Source: Segatella copri (lineage in GTDB: Bacteria > Bacteroidota > Bacteroidia > Bacteroidales > Bacteroidaceae). From it: DNA of 64,000 nt. Within the stretch, counting starts at the first letter, position 1. Every line of letters begins with the position of its first letter. Where the stretch lies: contig NZ_VZCB01000020.1 in assembly GCF_009494395.1 (NCBI RefSeq), positions 1-64,000 on the forward strand. The letters run 5' to 3'. This document shows positions 7,755 through 16,968 of the stretch, in pieces. Both the position numbers and the translations under genes were made by a program. The notes under the pieces were generated by a model, which searched no databases, was not told the DNA's origin, and was given only the letters and a program-made list of their open reading frames with translations.

Positions 7755-10661
7755 ATGTCAAAAGAGAAATATATAGAGATTAAAGGGGCGAGAGCCAACA
7801 ACCTGAAGAATATCGACGTGAAGATACCGCAGGGCAAGTTTGTTGCCATTACGGGGGTCTCCGGGTCGGGAAAGTCTTCTTTGGCTTTTGATACCTTATA
7901 TGCAGAAGGTCAGCGACGCTATGTGGAGTCGCTGTCTTCGTATGCCCGCCAGTTTCTGGGCAGAATGAGTAAACCGGAATGCGATTTCATCAAGGGATTG
8001 CCACCTGCCATCGCCATCGAACAGAAGGTGATTTCACGCAATCCCCGTTCTACCGTGGGAACGAATACGGAGATTTACGAATATCTCCGACTGCTCTATG
8101 CCCGCATCGGCAAGACCTATTCGCCTATCAGCGGACAGGAAGTGAAGCGCCATACCACAGAGGATGTCTTAGCCTGTACCCGTCAGTATTCGAAGGGTAC
8201 CAAGTATGTCATCCTTGCACCTATCCATGTCATCGAAGGCAGAAGCCTCAGCAAGCAGCTGGAGATGTACATGCAGGAAGGCTATGCCCGCATCATGGAG
8301 AAGAATGAGTTTATACGCATCGAAGACTTCCTGGAATCTGCAGACAAGGAACTGCTGGAAGCCAGCGGAGATGACCTCAAGAAAATCATAGAACAACAGG
8401 GGAAAGAGATTTATCTCGTCATCGACCGTGCGTCGGTAAGTGATGAGAAGGACGACATCAGCCGTCTCTTCGATTCTGCCGAGACAGCCTTCTATGAAGG
8501 AGACGGTGCCTGCCGAATTGTCTTCCTGCCTAGCAATATCAGCTACGATTTCTCTACCCGTTTCGAGGCAGACGGCATCACCTTTGAAGAACCGACAGAC
8601 AACATGTTTGCCTTCAACTCTCCACTGGGCGCCTGCCCTACCTGCGAGGGATTCGGAAGCGTGATAGGCATCGATGAGAAACTCGTGATTCCCAACACCT
8701 CGCTCAGTCTTTACGATGGCTGCGTGGTTTGCTGGCGTGGAGAGAAGATGGGCATGTGGCTCAAAGAGTTTATCCGCCGTGCAGAACCATTCCACTTCCC
8801 TATCTTCAAGCCATACTATGAGTTGACCCAGAAGGAGAAAGACTGGCTCTGGCATGGTCTGCCTACAGAGAAAGACCGGGATCCGCACGACCGTGTGAGC
8901 ATCGATGAATTCTTCAGAATGGTGAAGGAGAACCAGTACAAGATACAATACCGTGTGATGCTGAGCCGATTCCGCGGAAAGACCATCTGTCCGGACTGCC
9001 ACGGAACCCGACTCAAGAAGGAAGCCAACTATGTAAAAATAGGTGGCAAGAGCATTACGGAACTGGTAGACATGTCGGTTACCAATCTGAGTGCATGGTT
9101 CAAGAAGCTGGAGTTGACCGATCACGAGAAAGAGATCAGCAAGCGACTACTCACAGAGATAACCCATCGTCTGCAATTCCTTCTGGATGTGGGACTTGGG
9201 TATCTTACACTCAACCGTCTCTCCAACAGTCTTTCTGGCGGTGAGAGCCAGCGCATCAACCTGACCACCAATCTCGGTTCATCGCTTGTAGGCAGTGTCT
9301 ACATCCTCGATGAGCCAAGTATCGGTCTGCACAGCCGTGATACCGACCGCCTCATCAAGGTTTTGAGAGAACTGCAGGAACTGGGCAATACGGTAGTGGT
9401 AGTAGAGCACGATGAAGAAATCATGCGAGCTGCCGACTATTTGATAGATATCGGTCCGGATGCAGGACGCCTTGGCGGAAGAATGGTCTATTCCGGACCT
9501 GCATCAGAATATTCCGTAACCGACCAGAAAGAACAGGAAAAGCTTCTGGCGAAATATCCGGAGAGTTATACCATCAAATATCTCACCCATGCCGAGAAGA
9601 TAGAACGTCCAACCAGTCATCGTGCCTGGAACATGGCGTTGGAAATCAAGGGAGCACGCATGAACAACCTGCGTGGCATCGACGTAAAGATTCCGCTCAA
9701 CGTGTTCACCGTAGTAACCGGAGTATCCGGTTCAGGAAAGAGTTCACTCATCAAGGGCATCCTCTACCCTGCCATGCGCCGCAAGCTGGATCTGGTAGCC
9801 GATGCACCAGGCGAATATACCTCGATAGAAGGCGACCTGAATGCCATCAACCACGTAGAATTCGTAGACCAGAACCCTATCGGCAAGAGTACGCGAAGCA
9901 ATCCTGCCACCTACCTGAAGGCATACGATGCCATCCGTACGCTCTTTGCCAACCAGCCACTTGCCAAGCAGATGGGTTTCACCGCACAATACTTCTCCTT
10001 CAATACTGAGGGAGGACGATGCGAGGAATGTAAGGGAGCGGGCTATGTAACCATCGAAATGCAGTTTATGGCTGACCTTACCCTGACCTGCGAAGCCTGC
10101 AAGGGCAAACGGTTCAAGCACGACATCCTGGAAGTGAGATACGGAGGAAAGGACGTGAACGACGTACTCAACATGACCGTAAACGAGGCTATCGAGTTCT
10201 TCAGCAACGAGAAGCTGCAGCACAATGAAGAAGACTTTGCAACCTGCCGCATCATCGTGAGCCGCCTGAAGCCATTACAGGAAGTAGGACTCGGCTATAT
10301 CAAGTTGGGACAGAACTCCAGTACCCTCTCCGGTGGTGAAAACCAGCGTGTAAAGCTGGCATATTTCATCGGCAAGGAAGAACAGTCGCCAACGCTTTTC
10401 ATCTTCGATGAGCCAACCACGGGACTTCACTTCCACGACATCAAGCGACTGCTCCATGCCTTTGATGCCCTGATAGAAAGAGGACATTCGCTGGTAGTCA
10501 TCGAGCACAACCTCGATGTCATCAAGTGTGCCGACTACATCATCGACCTGGGACCGGAAGGCGGAGATAAGGGCGGCAGTCTGGTTGTGGCAGGAACACC
10601 GGAAGAAGTGGTGGCCTGCCCAGAGAGTCTGACTGGCAAATTCCTGCAGAAATATCTATAG
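7755..10661 (+). CDS. uvrA: Excinuclease ABC subunit A
   Basis: The 968-residue UvrA is the damage-recognition ATPase of nucleotide excision repair; it loads UvrB onto distorted DNA. Two ABC ATPase halves are complete: Walker A GVSGSGKSSLAFD (about 34-46) and GVSGSGKSSLIKG, signatures LSGGESQRINL and LSGGENQRVKLA, Walker B YILDEPSIGLH and LFIFDEPTTGLH. Zinc-finger pairs CPTC, CPDC and CEECKGAGY with CEACKGKRF are present. Length is slightly above E. coli UvrA (940). Bacteroidota often carry more than one UvrA; which paralog this is cannot be told here. Confidence 0.96.
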   Translation: MSKEKYIEIKGARANNLKNIDVKIPQGKFVAITGVSGSGKSSLAFDTLYAEGQRRYVESLSSYARQFLGRMSKPECDFIKGLPPAIAIEQKVISRNPRSTVGTNTEIYEYLRLLYARIGKTYSPISGQEVKRHTTEDVLACTRQYSKGTKYVILAPIHVIEGRSLSKQLEMYMQEGYARIMEKNEFIRIEDFLESADKELLEASGDDLKKIIEQQGKEIYLVIDRASVSDEKDDISRLFDSAETAFYEGDGACRIVFLPSNISYDFSTRFEADGITFEEPTDNMFAFNSPLGACPTCEGFGSVIGIDEKLVIPNTSLSLYDGCVVCWRGEKMGMWLKEFIRRAEPFHFPIFKPYYELTQKEKDWLWHGLPTEKDRDPHDRVSIDEFFRMVKENQYKIQYRVMLSRFRGKTICPDCHGTRLKKEANYVKIGGKSITELVDMSVTNLSAWFKKLELTDHEKEISKRLLTEITHRLQFLLDVGLGYLTLNRLSNSLSGGESQRINLTTNLGSSLVGSVYILDEPSIGLHSRDTDRLIKVLRELQELGNTVVVVEHDEEIMRAADYLIDIGPDAGRLGGRMVYSGPASEYSVTDQKEQEKLLAKYPESYTIKYLTHAEKIERPTSHRAWNMALEIKGARMNNLRGIDVKIPLNVFTVVTGVSGSGKSSLIKGILYPAMRRKLDLVADAPGEYTSIEGDLNAINHVEFVDQNPIGKSTRSNPATYLKAYDAIRTLFANQPLAKQMGFTAQYFSFNTEGGRCEECKGAGYVTIEMQFMADLTLTCEACKGKRFKHDILEVRYGGKDVNDVLNMTVNEAIEFFSNEKLQHNEEDFATCRIIVSRLKPLQEVGLGYIKLGQNSSTLSGGENQRVKLAYFIGKEEQSPTLFIFDEPTTGLHFHDIKRLLHAFDALIERGHSLVVIEHNLDVIKCADYIIDLGPEGGDKGGSLVVAGTPEEVVACPESLTGKFLQKYL

Positions 10662-10743
10662 GTAATGAAGCAAAAGACAGGCAAGCGAAGTAACTATTAA
10701 TATAAATAATGTAAAAAATTAACGTTATACTAAACTTTATGTG

Positions 10744-10752
10744 TACTTTTGC
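10744..10752 (+). promoter_or_regulatory. Promoter box for the DUF1573 gene
   Basis: TACTTTTGC, about 50 bases before the chosen start at 10802. Confidence 0.6.
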
Positions 10753-10801
10753 ATCGAATTATATAAAAAAGAAAAGAAATAATAATAAAATAAGAAAGGA
10801 A

Positions 10802-11191
10802 ATGAAAATGAAAAGAATCATATTGGCATTGACTATGCTTGTAGCTATCACAGCCACAGCCTCTGCCCAAGCAGAGATAAAGTTTGAAAAGCTCGTTCAT
10901 AACTTCGGAACCTTCGAAGAGAGCAACCCTGTGCAGAAAGCAACATTTACTTTCACCAACGTGGGCGACAAGCCTCTTATCATCAACCAGGCTATTGCTA
11001 GTTGTGGATGTACAGTACCTTCATATACCAAGAAGCCTATTGCTCCAGGTCAGAAGGGACAGATCAGTGTGACTTATAATGGCAAGGGCATGTTCCCTGG
11101 ACATTTCAAAAAGAGCATCACTGTTCGTACCAATGGCAATGTAGAAATGTCACGCATCTATATCGAAGGCGTGATGTCTGAAAAGAAATAA
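10802..11191 (+). CDS. DUF1573 domain secreted protein
   Basis: The 129-residue protein begins MKMKRIILALTMLV, a typical Sec signal peptide with likely cleavage after ASA near residue 22. The mature part is one immunoglobulin-like DUF1573 (ASPM/SPD-2/Hydin-like) domain with HNFGTFEES and the conserved IASCGCTVPSY motif. Start 10802 was chosen because the frame upstream of it contains the promoter box, and an AAGAAAGGA purine stretch ends one base before it. The family is abundant in Bacteroidota periplasms; the function is unknown. It lies two bases before the EFR1 gene, so the two are surely cotranscribed. Confidence 0.88.
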   Translation: MKMKRIILALTMLVAITATASAQAEIKFEKLVHNFGTFEESNPVQKATFTFTNVGDKPLIINQAIASCGCTVPSYTKKPIAPGQKGQISVTYNGKGMFPGHFKKSITVRTNGNVEMSRIYIEGVMSEKK

Positions 11192-11193
11192 TC

Positions 11194-12039
11194 ATGATAT
11201 TCTATTTTTCAGGAACAGGAAATACAAAGTGGGCGGCTTCCAAACTGGCGGCTGCCACACATGACAGCTTGATATCCATCGCTCCTTATATGAGAGCCGA
11301 TGATACCAAGCATGATATGGCCGAGCCGTTTACCCTCCAGGAGGATGAACGGCTTGGTTTCGTTTTTCCGGTACATGGCTGGAGAGTACCGAGACTGGTG
11401 AGAGAGTTTATCGCAAACCTCAAGATTCAGAGAGCTGAAAACACAGAAGATGGAAAGAAAGAAGAGACAAGACGTCCTTTCGTCTACTGCGTATGCACTG
11501 CTGGTGACAGCATCGGACTCACCATCGAGAACCTCAATGAGGTCATCTCATCCAATCCTTCTCTTGCAGCTCTGGGCATTACAGCCGTAGATTCGTCCTA
11601 CTCCCTGATTATGCCGGAATCATACGTGGGACTTCCTTTTATGGATGTAGATCCAAAGGAGCGTGAAATCCGGAAGAAGGAAGAGGCTGCACAGGAACTG
11701 GCGGTGGTATGCGAGGAAATATTCAATCGCAAGCAGGGCGTAAACAGGCTCGTAAAAGGTTCTATTCCCTGGTTCTTCACAAAGGTAGTAGGAGGATTCT
11801 TTGAGAAAATGCTCATCACCGACAAGCGGTTTCATGTTGAGAAAGACCGCTGCGTGAAGTGTGGCATCTGTGCCAACGTCTGTCCGGTAGGTGATATCAA
11901 GGGCGGTCATGGCGCTTACCCGGAATGGCTGCATCACAAGGATTGCCTCACCTGCTTCACATGCTACCACCATTGTCCGCATCATGCCATTGAGTTTGGA
12001 AAACAAACCAGGAAGAAGGGACAGTATTTCTTTAAGTAG
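11194..12039 (+). CDS. EFR1-family flavodoxin/ferredoxin fusion
   Basis: The 281-residue cytoplasmic electron carrier has an N-terminal flavodoxin-like domain with the FMN phosphate loop FSGTGNTKWAA at residues 5-15, and a C-terminal 2[4Fe-4S] ferredoxin with CVKCGICANVC and CLTCFTCYHHC. This is the EFR1 architecture of anaerobes. Partners are unknown. It starts directly after the DUF1573 gene and lies 70 bases before the M6 protease gene. Start 11194 is supported by the tight junction and the conserved MIFYFSGTGN N-terminus. Confidence 0.92.
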   Translation: MIFYFSGTGNTKWAASKLAAATHDSLISIAPYMRADDTKHDMAEPFTLQEDERLGFVFPVHGWRVPRLVREFIANLKIQRAENTEDGKKEETRRPFVYCVCTAGDSIGLTIENLNEVISSNPSLAALGITAVDSSYSLIMPESYVGLPFMDVDPKEREIRKKEEAAQELAVVCEEIFNRKQGVNRLVKGSIPWFFTKVVGGFFEKMLITDKRFHVEKDRCVKCGICANVCPVGDIKGGHGAYPEWLHHKDCLTCFTCYHHCPHHAIEFGKQTRKKGQYFFK

Positions 12040-12109
12040 AGAACTGTATTCCATGATAGAACGGAGAGTATTTCATTTAATAATAACCCATCCTAAACAG
12101 CTTAACTAT

Positions 12110-13954
12110 ATGAAGAAAATCTTACTAAGCCTGGCATTTTCATGGATGGCAGCAAGTTCTTTGTTTGCTGCCAAAGCAAAGCCTGGCGTATGTCGACTGA
12201 TGATGACTGACGGAAGCTACGTTTCTGCTACCCTCAAGGGAGATGAAAACTTCCATTACTATACCCTCCTGGACGGTACTCCCTTACAGAAGATGACCAA
12301 CGGGACATACGAGATATCATCAACCCAGGCATTGCAAGCTAGATTACAGGCTAGCATGGCACGCAAAACGAGAGCCTGCAGTATCGGAAACCAGCAGTAT
12401 TTTCCACATCTCGGAACTCCAAAAGCACTGGTTATCCTGGTAGAATTTCAAGACGTTAAATTCAAGAGCACCTCGCCGGCAGCCACCTTCAACCATTATC
12501 TCAACGCAGAAGTGGGAGAAGCAGCACCAGTTGCCGATGCCAAGGTTTTCTCGACAAAGGAAGAAACAACCAACTACGGTTCGGTAAGAGAATACTTCAA
12601 GCACTGCAGCCTGGGCAAGTTTGTTCCACAATTTGATGTGGTGGGACCGGTTACACTCAGTCAGAACTCTGCCTATTATGGAAAGAACAGAAGCGAAGAC
12701 GACATTGACATTCATTGCGACCAGATGCTGGGTGAAGCCTGCAGCTTGGTTGACGATCAGGTGGATTTCTCCCAATACGATGCAGATGGCGATGGCTGTG
12801 TAGACCTGGTTTACGTCATCTATGCCGGTTATTCGGAAAGTATCAGCGGCAATTCAGATGACTGCCTCTGGCCAAAATCAGGAGCTACCCTATTCTACCG
12901 ATACGACCAGAATGGAAATCTGGCAGGCAACCTGGAGTGTGACGGAATGAGTTTCTCCCGCTATGGCATCAACAACGAACTGAACGGTACCCCGAAGGAT
13001 ACCCAAGACGGCAAGTATCTGCTGAATGGCATCGGCCTCTTCTGTCATGAATTCTCACATACCATGGGCCTGCCGGATCATTATCCGGTATCCGGCTCAT
13101 CAACCTATGCAGACAATCAGAGTCCGGAATACTGGGACCTGATGGATGCAGGAGAATATACCCAAGACGGCTATCGCCCTACTCCATATACTCCATGGGA
13201 AAAGATGATGATGGGTTGGATAGATCCTATCACTCTATCTTCAACCCAGGCAGAACAGCTGACGCTGGAACCATACGATATGGCATCGAAAGCCTATAAG
13301 ATTATGGCAGATGTTGACGACAGCAACTTTTTCATCAACGAGAACTACTCTGCCGGCACCATCAGCGAGGCAACCAGACAGAACCTCAAGAAGAGAGCAC
13401 AGGGAGAATTCCTGCTGCTGCAGAATATCAGAAACGAAGGCTGGTATAAGAGCCTGCCGGGATATGGATTGCTGGTTTGGCGCATAGATTATGCTGACAA
13501 GGATTACGTATCACTCTACGATTATCCCAACGATATCAAGGGAATATCCAGAGTGATGGTAGTACCGGCAGACGGTCTCGTCATCAACCAGATGAACTGT
13601 GGAGACAACAACACATATACCTGGAGCGATTATGACACCAGCAACCAAAACGACCCATTCCCAGCTTATGGAATCGGTAAGGATGGCAGCGATGTGAACA
13701 GTCTGACCGAGGTGAAATTCAACTGGAGTACCCTTACCTCCCGTCCTCTCTACAACATCAAGAAGGATGAAGCTACGGGTATGGTTACCTTTGATTACCT
13801 CAAGGACTTCGCTTCTACAGGCATCAGCAAGACAATCATCAACATTACCGACAAGCGACCTACAGAATACTACGATATGGAAGGCCGTAAGGTGAAGAAT
13901 CCTATCAAGGGACATCTCTATATCACCAACAAGGGATATAAGATGATATTCTAG
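12110..13954 (+). CDS. Secreted M6-family metalloprotease
   Basis: About 614 residues from ATG 12110 (the frame is open further upstream but overlaps the previous gene). MKKILLSLAFSWMAASSLFA is a signal peptide. The zinc-protease core HEFSHTMGLPD (first His about 313) is HExxHxxGxxD, the M6 (immune inhibitor A-like) signature. A Ca-binding-like QYDADGDGCVDL lies upstream. The C-terminal end has EYYDMEGRKV followed by KGHLYI, a short tail shared by many secreted Prevotella proteins and possibly a sorting element. Such proteases digest extracellular proteins. It is followed by a strong terminator. Confidence 0.9.
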   Translation: MKKILLSLAFSWMAASSLFAAKAKPGVCRLMMTDGSYVSATLKGDENFHYYTLLDGTPLQKMTNGTYEISSTQALQARLQASMARKTRACSIGNQQYFPHLGTPKALVILVEFQDVKFKSTSPAATFNHYLNAEVGEAAPVADAKVFSTKEETTNYGSVREYFKHCSLGKFVPQFDVVGPVTLSQNSAYYGKNRSEDDIDIHCDQMLGEACSLVDDQVDFSQYDADGDGCVDLVYVIYAGYSESISGNSDDCLWPKSGATLFYRYDQNGNLAGNLECDGMSFSRYGINNELNGTPKDTQDGKYLLNGIGLFCHEFSHTMGLPDHYPVSGSSTYADNQSPEYWDLMDAGEYTQDGYRPTPYTPWEKMMMGWIDPITLSSTQAEQLTLEPYDMASKAYKIMADVDDSNFFINENYSAGTISEATRQNLKKRAQGEFLLLQNIRNEGWYKSLPGYGLLVWRIDYADKDYVSLYDYPNDIKGISRVMVVPADGLVINQMNCGDNNTYTWSDYDTSNQNDPFPAYGIGKDGSDVNSLTEVKFNWSTLTSRPLYNIKKDEATGMVTFDYLKDFASTGISKTIINITDKRPTEYYDMEGRKVKNPIKGHLYITNKGYKMIF

Positions 13955-13980
13955 AGAAAACAGAAATATACATATAAAAT

Positions 13981-14020
13981 AAGGAGGATGTGACTTTTCA
14001 TCATCACATCCTCCTTTTTT
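13981..14020. terminator. Bidirectional terminator between the protease and yggS genes
   Basis: A 13-bp perfect stem (13981-13993 with 14004-14016) ends in a T run. It serves the plus-strand protease gene and, read in reverse, the converging yggS gene. Confidence 0.9.
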
Positions 14021-14066
14021 CATATTAGAGATATTCTTAAGTCTGATAAACTCAAAGACACTATAA

Positions 14067-14738
14067 TCAATAGATTCTAGGGCCAAAGATGGTAGTACCC
14101 ACACGCACCATATTACTACCGTGCTTTACGGCAATCCGGTAATCGTGACTCATACCCCAACTTCTTTCACAGAAAGCATCATCATCGGCAAAATACTTCT
14201 CCTTCACTTCCTTGAAGAAAGCATAGGCAGCATCAAACTCCTGAGCTATCTGCTGCTCATCATCCGTATTGGATGCCATCATCATGATACCGCAAATCTG
14301 CACATGCTCCATCGTTCTCCATTCGCCCGCCTCCAGGAGTTCACGGCAATCATCAAACGAGAAGCCCGACTTGGTTTCTTCCTCTGCAATATGCAATTCC
14401 AGAAGAACCTTCACCACACGGTCGTGCTTGGCAGCCTGCTTGTTGATTTCCTTCAGGAGTTTCAGGCTATCCACCGATTCTATCATAGAGATATACGGAG
14501 CGATATACTTCACCTTATTGGTCTGAAGATGACCGATGAAATGCCACTCGATATCCTTAGGCAAGGACTCTACCTTCCTGGCAAGTTCCTGTTCATGGCT
14601 TTCACCAAAGATACGTTGCCCCTCAGCGTATGCAGCTTCAATATATTCGTTGGGATGAAACTTACTGATGGCTACAAGATTGACTCCCGCAGGCAAGTTG
14701 CCCAACACTTCCCGAAGATTTCCTTTTACATCATACAT
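14067..14738 (-). CDS. yggS: YggS/PROSC-family pyridoxal phosphate homeostasis protein
   Basis: The 223-residue protein is a single-domain PLP-binding TIM barrel, the usual YggS length. The PLP lysine lies in LVAISKFHPNEYI (Lys about 26), and the HFIGHLQTNKVKYI motif and the C-terminal VRVGTTIFGPR phosphate-binding end are present. The family carries PLP and keeps vitamin B6 pools balanced; it has no proven catalytic activity. It shares the 13981-14020 hairpin with the converging protease gene. The AT-rich spacer before the start belongs to a repeated spacer type in this window. Confidence 0.93.
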   Translation of the reverse strand: MYDVKGNLREVLGNLPAGVNLVAISKFHPNEYIEAAYAEGQRIFGESHEQELARKVESLPKDIEWHFIGHLQTNKVKYIAPYISMIESVDSLKLLKEINKQAAKHDRVVKVLLELHIAEEETKSGFSFDDCRELLEAGEWRTMEHVQICGIMMMASNTDDEQQIAQEFDAAYAFFKEVKEKYFADDDAFCERSWGMSHDYRIAVKHGSNMVRVGTTIFGPRIY

Positions 14739-14821
14739 AGTTCAATTAATAATTAAGAATTTATAATTAATAATGATTCCTTAGCCATTTGCTTTTGCTG
14801 GAAGTATGACATAAGGTATAC

Positions 14822-15340
14822 CTAATTACTCAGCTGGTGTTCTGCATTGCCTTGCTCGTACTCAGGCACATCGTTCTTCTCCTCCTTATTAGGAGCCTGA
14901 TGCTCGAATACATCCATCAGGTTGGTCTCGTTAAGGCCAATTGTGTCATAGTCGATCATGGTCTTACCCATTTCCTCGTCAACATAACGGAGTGCACGGG
15001 CCAGAGACTTAGCCTGAACGAGATAGTTTACAGTAGAACGCTTCTCCTTCTCAGTCTTCTCGTCAATGGTGATAAACTGCAATTTAGCCTTATACCACTT
15101 GTCATCATCATCTACATCGCTGAAGAAAACCTCATGGTAGGCAGCCTTTGCAATACCGCTAACCTGAAATTCTCCGCTGACATAAACAGACATTTCATCG
15201 GTGATAGCGCTCTCAGCCTCTGTAAAGCTCAAGGCATCTACGAGATAATTCTCTGTAACCACCTTCTCAGAACCATCCTCCATTGTTTTCTGATATCTCA
15301 CTTTGGTTGAAAACCAAGTAACATTTGATCTACTTCTCAT
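14822..15340 (-). CDS. DUF4494 domain protein
   Basis: The 172-residue protein has no signal or membrane helix. It begins MRSRSNVTWFSTKVRYQKT, is rich in acidic and aromatic residues and alternates beta-strand-like segments, ending in a low-complexity acidic tail (NKEEKNDVPEYEQG). It matches my memory of DUF4494, a Bacteroidota family sometimes seen with phage-like or housekeeping neighbours. Function unknown. A -7 box lies about 110 bases upstream. Confidence 0.8.
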   Translation of the reverse strand: MRSRSNVTWFSTKVRYQKTMEDGSEKVVTENYLVDALSFTEAESAITDEMSVYVSGEFQVSGIAKAAYHEVFFSDVDDDDKWYKAKLQFITIDEKTEKEKRSTVNYLVQAKSLARALRYVDEEMGKTMIDYDTIGLNETNLMDVFEHQAPNKEEKNDVPEYEQGNAEHQLSN

Positions 15341-15448
15341 TTTTTACCTTTTTTATTTTAAATATTTAGTTTTATAATCATTTATTTGAGGATAGGACGA
15401 ACAAGCCGCTCTACCCAGTTTTGTAATTCTAAATCACTGTTTGGAGAT

Positions 15449-15457
15449 GCAAAGTTA
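15449..15457 (-). promoter_or_regulatory. Promoter box for the DUF4494 gene
   Basis: TAACTTTGC on the reverse strand. Confidence 0.5.
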
Positions 15458-15551
15458 TAAAAAAGAATGCAGAAAAGCAACAGAAACACAAGATTTTTAT
15501 TAAAATATAAAATTAAATTAAAATCTTTTCCGTATTTTCAGCTAATTTTCT

Positions 15552-15560
15552 TAACTTTGC
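15552..15560 (+). promoter_or_regulatory. Promoter box for the aminotransferase gene
   Basis: TAACTTTGC, about 84 bases before the ATG at 15644; the leader contains a possible 7-bp stem. Confidence 0.6.
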
Positions 15561-15643
15561 ACGCGATTAGCGAGAAGTGGGCTCTTTTTAATGGCCGTAA
15601 ATTATCTTCTCGACTTGGATAATTAATAGAAAGAAAGAAAAAG

Positions 15644-16855
15644 ATGCCAGAAATATCTGTACGCGGTCTTGAGATGCCAGAGTCACCAATCAGAAAGTTG
15701 GCTCCTTTGGCTGCCGCAGCAAAGAAACGTGGAGTAAAGGTATATCACCTCAACATCGGTCAGCCAGACCTGCCTACTCCTCAGTGTGGTCTCGATGCCT
15801 TGAAGCATATTGACCGCACCATCCTGGAGTATTCTCCAAGCCAGGGCTATCTCAGTTATCGTGAGAAGCTAGTAGACTATTACAAGAAATTCAATATCAA
15901 CGTAACTGCCGATGATATCATTATCACATCGGGAGGTTCCGAGGCTGTACTCTTCTCTTTTATGAGTTGCTTGAACCCAGGAGATGAGATTATTGTACCA
16001 GAACCTGCTTACGCCAACTATATGGCTTTCGCCATTTCTGCAGGTGCCAAGATCCGTACCATCGCTACCACCATCGAGGAAGGTTTCTCATTGCCTAAGG
16101 TAGAGAAGTTTGAGGAGCTGATCAATGAGCGCACACGTGCCATCCTGATCTGCAACCCTAACAACCCAACAGGTTATCTCTATACTCGCCGTGAGATGAA
16201 CCAGATTCGTGACTTGGTGAAGAAGTACGATCTCTATCTCTTCTCTGATGAGGTTTACCGTGAGTATATCTATACGGGTAGCCCTTATATCAGTGCGATG
16301 CACCTGGAAGGTATTGAACAGAACACAGTGCTTATCGACTCTGTATCCAAGCGATACAGCGAGTGTGGTATCCGTGTGGGTGCCCTGATTACCAAGAATG
16401 CAGAAATCCGCAAGGCTGTGATGAAGTTCTGTCAGGCTCGTCTTTCTCCTCCACTGATTGGTCAGATAGTAGCCGAGGCTTCTCTCGATGCACCTGAAGA
16501 GTACTACCGTGACGTATATGATGAGTACGTAGAGCGCCGTAAATGCCTGATTGACGGACTCAACCGTATTCCTGGCGTATACTCTCCTATTCCTATGGGT
16601 GCCTTCTATACCGTAGCCAAATTGCCTATCGATGATTCGGATAAGTTCTGCCGCTGGTGCCTGGAAGAATTCGAATATGAGGGCGAAACCGTGATGATGG
16701 CTCCAGCTTCTGGTTTCTATACCACTCCAGGGGCAGGTCGTAATCAGGTACGTATGGCTTACGTTTTGAAGAAGGATGACCTGAACCGTGCATTGACAGT
16801 TCTTGGCAAGGCACTGGAAGCCTATCCGGGAAGAGTGGAGGATGAAGGACTGTAA
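15644..16855 (+). CDS. Class I/II PLP-dependent aminotransferase (aspartate aminotransferase-like)
   Basis: The 403-residue fold-type I aminotransferase is cytoplasmic. Visible are the N-terminal NIGQPDLPTP, the cofactor ring motif NPNNPTGYLY, the DEVYREYIY strand and the Schiff-base lysine in SVSKRYSECGIRVG (Lys about 236). It moves amino groups between an amino acid and a 2-oxo acid; the substrate cannot be assigned, though aspartate/glutamate or branched-chain use is usual for the family. It has its own promoter. A GAAGTGAAGAA-type repeat begins right after its stop codon. Confidence 0.92.
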   Translation: MPEISVRGLEMPESPIRKLAPLAAAAKKRGVKVYHLNIGQPDLPTPQCGLDALKHIDRTILEYSPSQGYLSYREKLVDYYKKFNINVTADDIIITSGGSEAVLFSFMSCLNPGDEIIVPEPAYANYMAFAISAGAKIRTIATTIEEGFSLPKVEKFEELINERTRAILICNPNNPTGYLYTRREMNQIRDLVKKYDLYLFSDEVYREYIYTGSPYISAMHLEGIEQNTVLIDSVSKRYSECGIRVGALITKNAEIRKAVMKFCQARLSPPLIGQIVAEASLDAPEEYYRDVYDEYVERRKCLIDGLNRIPGVYSPIPMGAFYTVAKLPIDDSDKFCRWCLEEFEYEGETVMMAPASGFYTTPGAGRNQVRMAYVLKKDDLNRALTVLGKALEAYPGRVEDEGL

Positions 16856-16856
16856 G

Positions 16857-16895
16857 GAAGTGAAGAACGAAGAGTGAAGAGTGAAGAATTCAATA
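16857..16895 (+). repeat. GAAGTGAAGAAyGAAGAG 3'-flanking repeat
   Basis: Purine-rich units begin one base after the aminotransferase stop codon (GGAAGTGAAGAACGAAGAG and more). Similar units occur at 7181-7210 and, reversed, at 55764-55802 after pflB. Confidence 0.7.
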
Positions 16896-16903
16896 GTCTA
16901 AGC

Positions 16904-16964
16904 TAATCATAAAGTTCAATGTTCAAACTTCAAAGTTCAAAGTTCAATGTTCAAACTTCAATGT
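16904..16964 (+). repeat. AAGTTCAA/AACTTCAA tandem repeats before a start codon
   Basis: After CTAATCATAAAG come about six imperfect copies of a TTCAAAG/TTCAATG heptamer-octamer, ending four bases before the permease ATG. The arrangement is the same as before uvrA at 7728-7754. Confidence 0.7.
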
Positions 16965-16968
16965 AAAT

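Larger units (their letters stand above)
15341..15643. other. Divergent promoter region, no gene
   Basis: It holds a reverse -7 box (15449-15457) for DUF4494 and a forward one (15552-15560) for the aminotransferase. CGAGAAG (15571-15577) can pair with CTTCTCG (15606-15612) in the aminotransferase leader. Confidence 0.6.
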
